DNA of 64,000 nucleotides from Hoylesella pleuritidis JCM 14110 (GCF_000613725.1 NZ_BAJN01000013.1:19873-83872), one strand, 5' to 3'. Shown: positions 51,123-60,011, counted from the first letter of the stretch. Notes: generated by a model from the sequence alone, not told the origin. A program made the numbers and translations.

Positions 51123-52711
51123 ATGAAGATCTTTACATGTAAGAAAACTCTGGCAGCAGTGGTTCTGTCCTGCTTATTCAGCACTGCCTATGCACAGAAA
51201 TCATTGACAATAACAACAGAAGCAGGCAAACTTTCCGAGAAGATTTCGGAAGCCGATAGATACAATGTAACTGAACTGAAAATTTCTGGTTCCATCAACG
51301 GAACTGATATCCTGCTGCTTAGAAAGATGGCTGGAAAAGGCTTAGAAGCAAATGCAGAGACCAATGGCAAGCTCTCGTCGCTCGATATCTCCGAGGCAAA
51401 AATCGTGGCAGGTGGTGACAACTACTTCGCCATTAAGAGAGGATTGTCCTTCCAATACTATAAGCTCACAGAAGACGACGTTATAGCTCCCTATATGTTC
51501 AATGGCTTGAAGAAGCTGACAAAACTGCAATTGCCTGCTGGAACGAAGAAGATAGAAAAGTATGCTATGTCGGGTTGCACGGAACTGACTGAATGTGCTA
51601 TTCCTCAACAGGTAACCGCAATCAGAGAATATGCTTTCACACAGTGCCGCAAACTTGCTTCGCTCACGCTTCCTAACACCGTTGCCGAACTCGGTACGGC
51701 AGCTTTCAAAGAGTGCGACGGACTGCAAAGCGTAACCTTTACCGACGGTATCAGCATCACCAGCATAGCCAAAGACCTCTTCGCAAAGAATGTCAGTCTG
51801 ACTGCCATCACGTTTCCCGAATCGGTAAAGGAAATCGGCGAATCGGCCTTTGCCGGCTGCAAGTCGCTCGCTTCAGCAACTTTCCCTTCTCTACTCGAAA
51901 AAATAGGAGCACACGCTTTCGAAAACTGCACCTCGCTCGCCACTCTTTCCGAGTTTCCTGCAAGTCTCTCTTCTATTGAAGATAAAGCATTCTACAATAC
52001 AGTTGTTACAGCTTTCAATGTGTCGGCGGACAATGAAGACTATTTATCTAAAGACGGCGTACTTTACGCTGGTGGCGGAATTTCGCTCGAACTCTATCCC
52101 ACAGGTAATACCTCAATATCCTTTGAAGTACCCAAAGGGGTTGCCGACATCGGCGAAAATGCTTTCGCCTATGCCAAGAATCTGAAAACTATCAAACTCC
52201 CCGAGGCGTCACCACCATCGGCGAATCGGCCTTTGCCTTCTCCGGTCTTACCCAGCTGACAATTCTCGGTTCAGGAATGTCGATCAAAAAATCTGCTTTC
52301 AGCAACTGTAGTGAGCTGGAGAGTGTCGACTTCAAGGGCGCTGTTTCCGGAATCGACGAATATGCTTTCCAAAACACAAAGAAGCTGTCTGCAGTCTACT
52401 TTGCAGGGACCGGCATACCTGAATTCAAAAAATATGTCTTCACTCCGAAAGCCGTAAAGCTCAAAATCTATGTTCAGAAAGAGTTGGTAGAGAAATACAA
52501 GGACGCTCTCAGTAAGAGTAACGCCATATTGGGCAGTAATTTCGAAGTGCTCGACAATACCACCACTGGTGTCGGAAGTCCATCTCTTGACAGAACAGCC
52601 ACTGAGGAAGCTCGCTACACTATAAGCGGTCATCGGATTAGTACACCCACAAAGGGAATCAATATAATCAAGTTATCTAATGGGAAAGTTATCAAACGCA
52701 TTGAAAAATAA
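51123..52711 (+). CDS. BspA-type leucine-rich-repeat surface protein (one frameshift)
   Basis: About 529 residues. Signal peptide to STAYA|QKS. At least nine LRR_5 repeats of the BspA type lie between about 130 and 440 (CRKLASLTLPNTVAELGTAAF; VSLTAITFPESVKEIGESAF; NLKTIKLPEG ...). The frame breaks near 52205, where one G of a GGG run is missing; with it, LPEGVTTIGESAFAFSGL joins both halves. The C-terminus ARYTISGHRISTPTKGINII...GKVIKRIEK is the short tail often found on exported Bacteroidota proteins. BspA-like proteins mediate adhesion, but here the gene closes an import locus. A strong terminator follows at 52742. Confidence 0.88.
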
Positions 52712-52741
52712 ATCTCTACACAACATCTTACCATAAGTTAC

Positions 52742-52787
52742 AGCCCCCCTACAAGTCGAAACAAAGACTTTTAGGGGGCTTTTTTTA
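52742..52787 (+). terminator. Intrinsic terminator closing the import locus
   Basis: AGCCCCCCTACAAGTC pairs with GACTTTTAGGGGGCT, followed by seven T (52780-52786). The stem is about 15 bp with one mismatch; strong and directly after the LRR gene. Confidence 0.9.
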
Positions 52788-53333
52788 TCCCAGATTTCGT
52801 CTTTTTACTAAGATAAGCCGTGAAATCTTATATAGAATTATCCACTGATAAAGGTATAAATAAGATTGAATCGCTCTTTCCAATTAGAAGTGTAAAATCT
52901 CCGTGATGTCTGGATCTATGAAAAACACCGCAGAGGTTTTCCTTACGGCTGAGAGTGCGAAGCTAAGCTCCCAAAGAGCCTCGGTGGATGACTTAAGCAA
53001 TGCAAAAAAGAGGAGAACTTTCATTCCCCTCCATAAGATTAATTAATTTTGTATTGCATATGTACAAACAATTAACCTCAGAGCAAAGATACACAATAAG
53101 AATAAGTGTGTTACTGCAAAAGAAATGCTCACTTAGTTTCATCGGGAGACTATCGGTTGATAAGTAGCGTATGACGGGAGAAAAGGTGAAATTCAAACGG
53201 AAAAGGTGTGTATGATGGTCGCCTGAGCTGATCTCGGGCTAGCTTAGCAAGGAGGAGCAAGCCCTATCTTTCAACAAGTCCTACACCAATAAATTTAGTA
53301 ATGTGCCTTTGGGTTGCGCAAATATTAATAAGC
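52788..53333. other. Gene-free stretch after the import locus
   Basis: About 550 bp without a credible gene. It contains ACGGCTGAGAGTGCG (about 52947), which looks like part of a thiamine riboswitch but lacks the rest of that structure, and a G/A-rich block near 53180-53270. No promoter facing either neighbour was found. Both flanking genes end here (convergent). Confidence 0.4.
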
Positions 53334-53443
53334 ACGAAAGTATACCTTGTTCTCTACGAAAGTATATTTTGTGCATCACGAAAGTATATTTTGTACTCCA
53401 CGAAAGTATATTTCGTGCCCTACAAAAGTATATTTCGTCGCTG
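53334..53443. repeat. Five tandem 22-bp repeats with palindromic core ACGAAA-N5-TTTCGT
   Basis: Units start at 53334, 53356, 53378, 53400 and 53422, each exactly 22 bp. The core ACGAAAGTATA is conserved in four units (ACAAAAGTATA in the fifth). The second half is TTTCGT in units 4-5 and TTTTGT in units 2-3, making the unit a near-perfect inverted repeat. The remaining 5 bp vary. The period equals about two helical turns and is not a multiple of three, so it is not a coding repeat. It lies between the convergent LRR and fimbrillin-like genes. Confidence 0.85.
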
Positions 53444-53554
53444 TCTCTATCTACTTTACTCGTCGGCTGGTTGATATTATGTTAATGAATTTAAATTAAC
53501 TGATATATTACTACACGTTGGAAAATGAAAAATCTTAGTAAAAATAGAAACTAT

Positions 53555-53594
53555 CGTCCCCCAATACTGCATAATAACTGAAGTATGGGGGACG
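53555..53594. repeat. Strong imperfect hairpin
   Basis: CGTCCCCCAATACT is mirrored by AGTATGGGGGACG with a 13-nt loop and one bulged base. It is near the 3' end of the minus-strand fimbrillin-like gene and could end transcription from either side, although no T tract follows. Confidence 0.5.
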
Positions 53595-53777
53595 AAAAGC
53601 TGTTTTACAAATGAAAAACCGAATAATGTTGCCTATTGTCCTTATCTTTTATATGATGTAGACAAACATATTACTTTTTCAATGGTATATTCAATTACCA
53701 TATATTTTCATCTCCATTGTGTACCGATATATCAAAGAGCGAGGAAGATAATTCCAAATACAGATTTTTGGAATCTC

Positions 53778-55460
53778 TTATTTTTTATCCACGTATACCG
53801 CACGTATGGGCAGGAATTCGCAGGGTGAATGACGCGAGCGGAGTGTATGGGCATCGCATCGCTTGTCTGTTTTCCAATCGGTCTCGTTGCCGTATGGGTT
53901 CACATGGTGTCCGAAACTCCATGCATCTACGCAACCTTGAGCCAGTGTAGATGTCATGTACTTTGATACGCATCTGTTCCAAGCCCAGCAGCCATTGCTG
54001 GTGCGGTAGAATGCGAGAGGAAGGAATGTGCCGTCACAGAGATCGTGCCATGAGAAACGTTTCGGGCATCGGACATCGTAACATGTGGTGCGTACTTCGC
54101 CTTCCGGTGGACAAGTGAACATGAAGCCGTAGGCTGGTTTTTGGCAATGTTCGCTGAAAAAGCCGTATTCCCACGAGTAGGTAGTGAAAAGTGTGGTCAT
54201 TTCCTCTGCCGTAGGTAGGCGGAACTTACCACAAGTAGCCCAGTAAACGATGTCGCCGTAGCGTGCTTTGCGGAAGTCTTTTGTCTCGTGTTGCATTTCG
54301 GGGTCGGTAAACATTTTTCCGCTTATCTCTCTGTTACCACTTGGTGGGCAGTAATGACAGTTCGGATTCCATGCCGCTTCGCCAATAACTCCCCAACGGA
54401 AAGTGTCGCATATACGATACCCTTTATGTCCCCTGTGTTCCCCGTGTATTGTGGCATTGCTGCTCCACGGTTTACGATAGAAACCGTAGGACGACTGATC
54501 CCACGAACGGCACAGATCGCAGAGAATGAAGTTGGACTTAGCCCACTTCACACTTCCACACCCTATCGGAGGTTCGGGTGTGCCAGGGTTGCCCAACTCA
54601 ATGACGAAGTTATAGAACTTTCCAGCTACAAGCATCATTTTCTGTTTCACGTTATAAGTCTTGCCGTTTCCATCCTCGACGGCAAGCGTGTAGGTCTCCT
54701 CTTGCTTGGTGGGGAACATGGCAATATGTGTAACTGCGACAGCCGATGAGGGTTCTACATCGATAATATCAGTCTGCCCGGAATGATGCAGTTGCAGGTC
54801 GCCATTGGGGTTGTTTGTGTTCAGATTGAGAGTAGCCATCGATGGTGCACCTGTTATTTTCAGTTTTTTCGTCATCAGTGTTTGTCCGTTTCGCTTGAAA
54901 GTGAATTTACAGTTGCACAGAGATACTTGCGACTGAAGATTGGCATACACGGAGGCAATGTCGTTGCTGACTTTGTCTACTCCACCAAGCCCAAACTTGA
55001 AAAAGAAACGGTTTGTGAAGTCTTCGAGTGTTCCTTTCTGCTTGCTGATATCGAGATACAAGTGTCCGAAGTGCCCCTGTTTCACGGTCTCATTATTGAT
55101 GGCGGGATAAAACATGGCGATGCGGTCGCCCTTTTTTGCAATCATTTTTCCCTCAAAGTGAGTTGATGCGCCTGCTTCCGTAGCTTCAGCCGTAGAGGTA
55201 TAGTAAGTGTTGAAGTTAAATATAGTAACTTTGTCCCCCTTTTCCCAGAAGAATCTTCCATCGGCGTCCAGTTTGGCTCTTGTCGTCGGAAGGTTTGACC
55301 CATACGCTTGCGAAGCGGAGATTGTAAAACCGCTTACCTGCGTCCTTGTTTCCGAAGTTGTCTCCGTCGTCTCGTTGTTGGTGCAAGCTGTAAACAGAGT
55401 TGCGATTATGAAAATACTGAAAGCGTTGTGAAATTTCAGTGCTTTGAATACTTTTTTCAT
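53778..55460 (-). CDS. Fimbrillin-like lipoprotein with cysteine-rich FISUMP-like C-terminal domain
   Basis: 560 residues. Lipobox ATLFTAC (Cys26). Residues about 40-300 follow the Mfa-like/fimbrillin pattern (ISASQAYGSNLPTTRAKLDADGRFFWEKGDKV in outline; AVAVTHIAMFPTKQEETY; KFYNFVIELG). A Pro/Gly linker (GNPGTPEPPIG) leads to a C-terminal domain of about 260 residues that begins VKWAKSNFILCDLC and contains FRLPTAEEMTTL, as in FISUMP/SUMF1-like domains. That domain holds about 17 cysteines, including CDLC and CHYC pairs, far more than other proteins in the window. The ligand is unknown. The gene lies 208 bp downstream of a short-peptide gene in the same direction. Confidence 0.65.
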   Translation of the reverse strand: MKKVFKALKFHNAFSIFIIATLFTACTNNETTETTSETRTQVSGFTISASQAYGSNLPTTRAKLDADGRFFWEKGDKVTIFNFNTYYTSTAEATEAGASTHFEGKMIAKKGDRIAMFYPAINNETVKQGHFGHLYLDISKQKGTLEDFTNRFFFKFGLGGVDKVSNDIASVYANLQSQVSLCNCKFTFKRNGQTLMTKKLKITGAPSMATLNLNTNNPNGDLQLHHSGQTDIIDVEPSSAVAVTHIAMFPTKQEETYTLAVEDGNGKTYNVKQKMMLVAGKFYNFVIELGNPGTPEPPIGCGSVKWAKSNFILCDLCRSWDQSSYGFYRKPWSSNATIHGEHRGHKGYRICDTFRWGVIGEAAWNPNCHYCPPSGNREISGKMFTDPEMQHETKDFRKARYGDIVYWATCGKFRLPTAEEMTTLFTTYSWEYGFFSEHCQKPAYGFMFTCPPEGEVRTTCYDVRCPKRFSWHDLCDGTFLPLAFYRTSNGCWAWNRCVSKYMTSTLAQGCVDAWSFGHHVNPYGNETDWKTDKRCDAHTLRSRHSPCEFLPIRAVYVDKK

Positions 55461-55668
55461 TTTCTTTGTTATCGTATTTTTATTTGGTTATTTACTTTTC
55501 CCATCGAATTTAAACTTCAAAGTTCACATAGAGAGGGGCTGCTCGCCCCCCATCCTCTTGATATTTTCTGGTATGGATTATTATGATCTATACCAGACTC
55601 TATATTACACTTCTATATTGAACTTACCTTCAAGCGATTAAGCGAAGTTTCCTATATTTCACTTCTAT

Positions 55669-55875
55669 TTATTCAATAATATCATAGTCATCTGCAACCT
55701 CATTGTCGAAAGAGAACTCTTTGGCACCCGTAGGTATTTTCTCTCCTGGCTTATCAGGTTTTAAATCTCCACCGGGAGTGGGGTTCGTAGGACTTCCTGC
55801 ACATAGTTGCCCTTCATACTCAACCTTGATAAGCTCACTGCTTGGTTTCACATACTTTCTTTTTTCTTCTTTCAT
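55669..55875 (-). CDS. Short Bacteroidota peptide of the 'YxxPs...LCAGS' type
   Basis: 68 residues from MKEEKRKYVKPSSEL (a longer start at 55917 is possible). The lysine-rich start, then ELIKVEYEGQLCAGS, matches a class of tiny proteins common in Prevotella-like genomes with a conserved (L/C)xAGS block around residue 25. The second half is Pro/Gly/Lys-rich (PTNPTPGGDLKPDKPGEK) with an acidic tail (DNEVADDYDIIE). There is no classical signal peptide. Function unknown; the leader-like block and variable tail are reminiscent of a precursor peptide. Next gene downstream: the cysteine-rich lipoprotein. Confidence 0.55.
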   Translation of the reverse strand: MKEEKRKYVKPSSELIKVEYEGQLCAGSPTNPTPGGDLKPDKPGEKIPTGAKEFSFDNEVADDYDIIE

Positions 55876-56051
55876 AATTTCTAAATTGTTTAGCATAATT
55901 GTTGAATTGTTTGACATAAACTTTGATTTTTTAATAAATAATTATTGTTTACCATTTCTACTATTTATACGTATCATCAATCTTTATATATCGTATGAAT
56001 TGCACAGAAAAGCACTGCTAATTTCTCCTTAAAATCCGATATACGCATATA

Positions 56052-56100
56052 CACATAGTCTGCAAAGGAATTTCTACGGAATCCCTTTGCAGACTATGTG
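56052..56100. repeat. Perfect 17-bp inverted repeat
   Basis: CACATAGTCTGCAAAGG (56052-56068) and CCTTTGCAGACTATGTG (56084-56100) are exact complements around a 15-nt spacer. No T tract follows, so it is not an ordinary terminator. An alternating CG stretch (CGCGCGCGCG, about 56115-56124) inside a small ACTTTC/GAAAGT hairpin with TTTTTT lies just downstream and may be the real terminator for + strand transcription. Confidence 0.75.
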
Positions 56101-56161
56101 TTAGGGCACACTTTCGCGCGCGCGTAAGAGAAAGTTTTTTGAGGGAATAAGCGCTGGTGCG

Positions 56162-56204
<43 letters not shown>

Positions 56205-56206
56205 CA

Positions 56207-56231
56207 AATTATTTGGAATAACCAAATAATT
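56207..56231. repeat. 10-bp inverted repeat beside the GA tract
   Basis: AATTATTTGG at 56207-56216 and CCAAATAATT at 56222-56231, loop AATAA. It could be a small hairpin or a protein site. The rest of 55876-56497 contains no gene I can support. Confidence 0.55.
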
Positions 56232-56497
56232 AGACAAGAAATTTACAGGAAAGATTGATTTTTCCTGTGCTGCACATATACTACCATTATATATGGGAAT
56301 ATACTGCATAATGTCGTTTCTCTCTAATGTGTTCAAAATCTGTTTGTTAATAATCGTGGACAAAGGTAATGGAAATATTTGGAATAGGCAAGAAAAAAAA
56401 GAAAAAATATGGTAAAATCTCTGTAAAAGTATTGCCTACCGGTGGACGATTACCAAACAAACGCAGTACCAAGCACATCCATATACAGCAGTTCAGT

Positions 56498-56874
56498 ATG
56501 AAGTTTCTCCTTCGTAGCTTATATGCCCACAATAGCTTGCTATATTTCCACACTCATATAGGAAAGTGCACAAATATGCCGTATTCGGTGGACTCCATTA
56601 CTTTTAAGTTCGAAGACAAGAAAACGGCAAAGCGTACAGCCATTTTCGCTACCGCTCAACAACTCGTCAGGAGCAAATGCTTCAGCCTCTACGTGCCTAT
56701 CATCAGGTAATGCAGGTGCGAGGCATGAGCAGCGAGCATTCGGTATTTGTGATGGAACTGTTCGCCCTCGCAGAAGACAACTGTTCGAAGTAACACCATA
56801 TAAGCGTAACCGTGGACGCACGCTGACATTCTATGCCACTCTGCAAGACCTCCAGCTGGCAAAGAAAGATTGAT
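56498..56874 (+). pseudogene. traN: traN remnant of a CTnDOT-type conjugative element
   Basis: Three frames read consecutively give the C-terminal half of TraN. Frame 1: KFLLRSLYAHNSLLYFHTHIGKC, then YSVDSITFKFEDKKTAKRTAI. Frame 2: QEQMLQPLRAYHQVMQVRGM with EHSVFVMELFALAEDN. Frame 3: QLFEVTPYKRNRGRTLTFYATL ending LAKKD and a stop at 56872. These follow the order of family features (YFHTxI..., DKKxAKRTA, LQPxRAxxxV, RGxxSExxVF, ExxxxxGGR). The N-terminal half is absent. Together with the traO fragment downstream, this is a degraded piece of an integrative conjugative element. Confidence 0.65.
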
Positions 56875-56882
56875 AAACTCAA

Positions 56883-57035
56883 ATGGCAATAAAAAAGGTC
56901 TTATTTCTTTTCATCTGTGCAGTGATAATGGCTTTCAGCTACTGGCGCACGCACAACGGCTTATTCTGGGATAACGTGGCCTTGAAGTCATTGAAACAGT
57001 TCCGCTTATCGAGGGAAAAATGGGATTGTGTTAAA
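56883..57035 (+). pseudogene. traO: traO N-terminal remnant
   Basis: It begins at ATG 56883 with a signal peptide (MAIKKVLFLFICAVIMAFS), 8 bp after the traN relic. In a shifted frame it continues as AHAQRLILG, a stop, then RGLEVIETVPLIEGKMG, the pattern of the TraO mature start (QRxxPxQRGxEVxxxxPLIKGxK). The order traN-traO is that of CTnDOT-like elements. An internal stop as well as the shift makes real decay likely. The 3' end is lost before the infC promoter. Confidence 0.55.
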
Positions 57036-57071
57036 CTTCTAAATTACAGCAAATATTATCCGATCAAATGT

Positions 57072-57102
57072 TTTGGCGTTACAGTAAAAAGTGCTAACTT
57101 TG
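57072..57102 (+). promoter_or_regulatory. Promoter of infC-rpmI-rplT
   Basis: TTTG (57072-57075), 19 bp, TAACTTTG (57095-57102): a full consensus promoter 25 bp before the infC ATG. It lets the ribosomal operon be expressed independently of thrS, from which it is now separated. Confidence 0.8.
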
Positions 57103-57127
57103 CAGCCGCTAATGATAATATAGTTGA

Positions 57128-57841
57128 ATGAAGAATGACAAAATGAAGAATCAGTACCGCGTGAATGAACAAATTCGCGTGAGGGAAGTACGTGTTGTAA
57201 GTGATGACGGATCCGAAGTTATGCCCACCCGGAAAGCGATGGATATAGCTCGCCAACAAGGAGTGGATCTCGTGGAAATCTCACCAAATGCACAACCTCC
57301 AGTTTGTCGTCTCATCGACTATTCCAAATTCCTCTATCAACAGAAGAAGCGCCAAAAGGAGCTGAAACAGAAACAGGTCAAAGTAGAGGTCAAGGAGATT
57401 CGCTTCGGTCCGCAAACGGATGAACACGACTATCAGTTCAAACTTAAACACGCCAAGGAGTTTTTAGAGGATGGAAACAAGGTGAGAGCTTATGTCTTTT
57501 TTCGTGGACGTTCAATCCTGTTCAAAGAACAAGGCGAAGTTCTGCTTCTGCGTTTTGCCAATGATTTGGAAGAATATGGTAAAGTGGAGCAAATGCCGGC
57601 CCTCGAAGGCAAGAAGATGTTTCTCTATATCGCTCCAAAGAAAACCGGAGCAATTAAGAAAAGTCAGCAGAAATTGGATCGTGAAAAGCGTGAAGCAGAA
57701 GAGAAAGCACTTGAACAAAACACTAAATCTGCAGCAATATCCTCTGATAATACAGAGAAAATAGCCAACGGCGGACTCTTTGCCAATGCTAAAAATGGTG
57801 ACGATGTACTGAAAAAGCTGAAAGACTCCGCTGACGAATAA
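57128..57841 (+). CDS. infC: Translation initiation factor IF-3
   Basis: 237 residues; binds the 30S subunit and controls start-codon choice. Start [17 protein letters not shown] fits the Bacteroidales N-terminus. The N-domain (about 8-80) has [21 protein letters not shown]; the C-domain (about 90-175) has [22 protein letters not shown] and [18 protein letters not shown]. The last 55 residues are a charged low-complexity tail, longer than in proteobacterial IF-3. Followed by rpmI and rplT. Confidence 0.96.
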   Translation: MKNDKMKNQYRVNEQIRVREVRVVSDDGSEVMPTRKAMDIARQQGVDLVEISPNAQPPVCRLIDYSKFLYQQKKRQKELKQKQVKVEVKEIRFGPQTDEHDYQFKLKHAKEFLEDGNKVRAYVFFRGRSILFKEQGEVLLLRFANDLEEYGKVEQMPALEGKKMFLYIAPKKTGAIKKSQQKLDREKREAEEKALEQNTKSAAISSDNTEKIANGGLFANAKNGDDVLKKLKDSADE

Positions 57842-57917
57842 ATAATAATAAGGTGCGTAACGCCCGGTATATGCGTTGCCACCGTACAATAAATAACAAT
57901 TTAAAACAAACAAAAAA

Positions 57918-58115
57918 ATGCCAAAAGTAAAGACAAATTCCGGCGCAAAGAAGAGATTCCGTTTCACCGGAACCGGTAAGATCAAAAGACATCACGCTTA
58001 CCACAGTCACATTCTGACTAAGAAAACAAAGAAGCAGAAACGCAACTTGGTACACCAAACCTTGGTGGATCGTTCTAATATGAAGCAGGTTCGCGACTTG
58101 CTCTGCCTCCGTTAA
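57918..58115 (+). CDS. rpmI: 50S ribosomal protein L35
   Basis: 65 residues, highly basic. [20 protein letters not shown] and [21 protein letters not shown] are the L35 signature. It lies 76 bp after infC and 35 bp before rplT in the conserved infC-rpmI-rplT operon. Complete. Confidence 0.97.
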   Translation: MPKVKTNSGAKKRFRFTGTGKIKRHHAYHSHILTKKTKKQKRNLVHQTLVDRSNMKQVRDLLCLR

Positions 58116-58150
58116 TCCCATTAGTCAACATTTAAAGGAAGAAGAAAACT

Positions 58151-58495
58151 ATGCCAAGATCAGTAAATCACGTTGCTTCAAGAGCAAAGAGAAAGAGAAT
58201 TCTAAAACTTACCAAGGGTTATTTCGGAGCAAGAAAGAATGTTTGGACTGTTGCTAAGAATACCTGGGAGAAAGGTTTGACTTATGCTTACCGTGACCGT
58301 CGTAACAAAAAGCGTACTTTCCGTGCATTGTGGATTCAGCGTATCAATGCAGCTGCTCGGTTGGAAGGTATGAGCTATTCGGTTTTAATGGGTGCTTTGA
58401 GCAAAGCCGGCATCGAAATTAACCGCAAGGTACTTGCTGACCTTGCTGTTAACAATCCCGAAGCATTCAAGGCGATTGTTGCGAAAGTGAAGTAA
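58151..58495 (+). CDS. rplT: 50S ribosomal protein L20
   Basis: 114 residues. [58 protein letters not shown] and the [19 protein letters not shown] block are the L20 pattern, which binds 23S rRNA early in assembly. Complete; last gene before a terminator at about 58553. Confidence 0.97.
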   Translation: MPRSVNHVASRAKRKRILKLTKGYFGARKNVWTVAKNTWEKGLTYAYRDRRNKKRTFRALWIQRINAAARLEGMSYSVLMGALSKAGIEINRKVLADLAVNNPEAFKAIVAKVK

Positions 58496-58552
58496 ATTTA
58501 CCTTATCGTAAGAGTCGTAAGCCTCTTGCAATATAATTAAGCGAAATAAATA

Positions 58553-58591
58553 AAAGAGTCGCGAAAGATAAATCTCTTGCGACTCTTTTTT
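58553..58591. terminator. Bidirectional intrinsic terminator between rplT and rmuC
   Basis: AAGAGTCGC and GCGACTCTT flank AAAGATAAATCTCTT, followed by TTTTTT on the + strand and preceded by A-rich sequence that serves the minus strand. A similar weaker copy (AAGAGTCGTAAGCCTCTT) lies at 58510-58527. Confidence 0.85.
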
Positions 58592-58627
58592 ATATCTGTT
58601 TGAATTCACGTGTGAACACAATATGAT

Positions 58628-59989
58628 CTATTCTATCGAAAGTTCCGTTTCGGTTTCGGGAATAGGCTGATTGGCACTTTCTTTTACACCAAGTTCTTTC
58701 AATTCATTGGCTTTCTGTACGATACTCTGCCTGCCAGTATAAGCCTTGTTATGTGCATCGTCATAGTCCTTTCGAAGCAACTCGATATCTTTCCCCACTT
58801 TATCGAAACGTTTTACAAACTCGCCCACACGTTTCAGCATCTCTTCGGCCATATCAAACACACGCTTCTGGTTCTCAGTCTGCGCGTAATGCCGCCATGC
58901 AATCTGAATCATTTTAAGGATAGCGAGCAGATTTTGTTGACTGGTGATGAATACTTGTTTGTCAAAAGCCTCGCTCCAAAGCTTAGGTTCGTGAAGTAAA
59001 GCCAATTGCAATGCCCCCTCGTTGGGAACGAACATAATTACGAAGTCGATTGCCCGACGCGGCTTTTTGATATATCGGCTGTAATCTTTTCGCGCCAATC
59101 CCGAGACCTGTGTACGCAGACTCCGAACCAAGTCATCGGCAAACTTTCGCTTCAAAGTCTCGTCTTCGGTGTTGACATACCGGTAATAAGCATCGATTGA
59201 CATTTTGGAGTCGATCACGACATCTTCATTGTTGGGATAATGCAGCACCACATCGGGAATCATTCGCTTACCACTATCGTCATTTTCGATGCTATTGCCT
59301 TTTTCATCCGTAATCACTTGTTGCACATCATAGTCCACACCGCAGCGGAAACCTTGCAAATCGAGAATCTCTGTGAGCATCCGCTCACCCCAATTGCCCT
59401 GAGTCTTGTTGCCGCCACGTATGACATTAGTCAGTCTCGTAGCCGTTGCATCAATCTTCTGTGTTTGTTCGCTCATTTCTTTAAGCTGTTGTGAAAGCGA
59501 AGCCGTACTTTTAGCTGTCTCTGAATTGGTGTGTTGAATAGCCTGTTGCAGCTGTTCAATATTCTGTTTGAGCGGTGCCGTGAGACTTGACATCGACTCC
59601 GTATTGGACGACTTCAACTGATCCGATGCCTGATAGAGCACTTTCGTAGCCAAGTTGGAGAATTGTTCCTGTACCGTTTTCAACTGTTGTTCAAACTGTT
59701 CGCGACGCAGTTTCATCTCGCGCGCATTCTGTTGCTGTTCAGCTTCCAACTGCGTGTGCGTACGTTCAGCTTCCACTTTGAGTTGCATCAACTGCTCGTT
59801 GAGTTCGTTTCGTTCCTTTTCAGCTGCATCCAACAGTATTTGCAAAGTGTGCACCGAGGCCTGCTCTTGTGCCAACTGTTGACCAGCAAGCAACCATTGT
59901 GCTTCGACCGACTTTCGTTTCCCATTCAGAATGAGAGCAGTACCCAATACACCGATAACACCACCTATTATAATATATAAAACAATCAT
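58628..59989 (-). CDS. rmuC: DNA recombination protein RmuC
   Basis: 453 residues from MIVLYIIIGGVIGVLGTALIL (59989); the longer reading to 60106 overlaps the promoter. One N-terminal membrane helix, a long coiled coil (about 25-195, rich in Gln/Glu/Leu), then the RmuC nuclease-like domain: GNWGERMLTEILDLQGFRCG, DVVLHYPNNEDVVIDSKMSIDAY and FVIMFVPNEGAL. In E. coli RmuC limits inversions at short repeats, which is notable next to an apparent inversion. Convergent with rplT. Confidence 0.93.
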   Translation of the reverse strand: MIVLYIIIGGVIGVLGTALILNGKRKSVEAQWLLAGQQLAQEQASVHTLQILLDAAEKERNELNEQLMQLKVEAERTHTQLEAEQQQNAREMKLRREQFEQQLKTVQEQFSNLATKVLYQASDQLKSSNTESMSSLTAPLKQNIEQLQQAIQHTNSETAKSTASLSQQLKEMSEQTQKIDATATRLTNVIRGGNKTQGNWGERMLTEILDLQGFRCGVDYDVQQVITDEKGNSIENDDSGKRMIPDVVLHYPNNEDVVIDSKMSIDAYYRYVNTEDETLKRKFADDLVRSLRTQVSGLARKDYSRYIKKPRRAIDFVIMFVPNEGALQLALLHEPKLWSEAFDKQVFITSQQNLLAILKMIQIAWRHYAQTENQKRVFDMAEEMLKRVGEFVKRFDKVGKDIELLRKDYDDAHNKAYTGRQSIVQKANELKELGVKESANQPIPETETELSIE

Positions 59990-60011
59990 TGTACTTCCAT
60001 TCGTTATTTTG

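Noticed and set aside
52945..52985. ACGGCTGAGAGTGCG resembles part of a TPP riboswitch
   Set aside because: The conserved second half of the aptamer is missing and no thiamine gene lies downstream.
53334..53443. Short regularly spaced repeats that resemble a CRISPR array
   Set aside because: The repeats abut with only about 5 variable bases per 22-bp unit, so there are no spacers, and no cas genes are in the window.
53303..53485. 60-residue + strand open frame across the 22-bp array
   Set aside because: The repeat period is not a multiple of three and the frame simply reads through the array.
56052..56100. 17-bp dyad as an invertible-promoter border
   Set aside because: The arms are only 15 bp apart, too short to hold a promoter, and no recombinase gene is adjacent.
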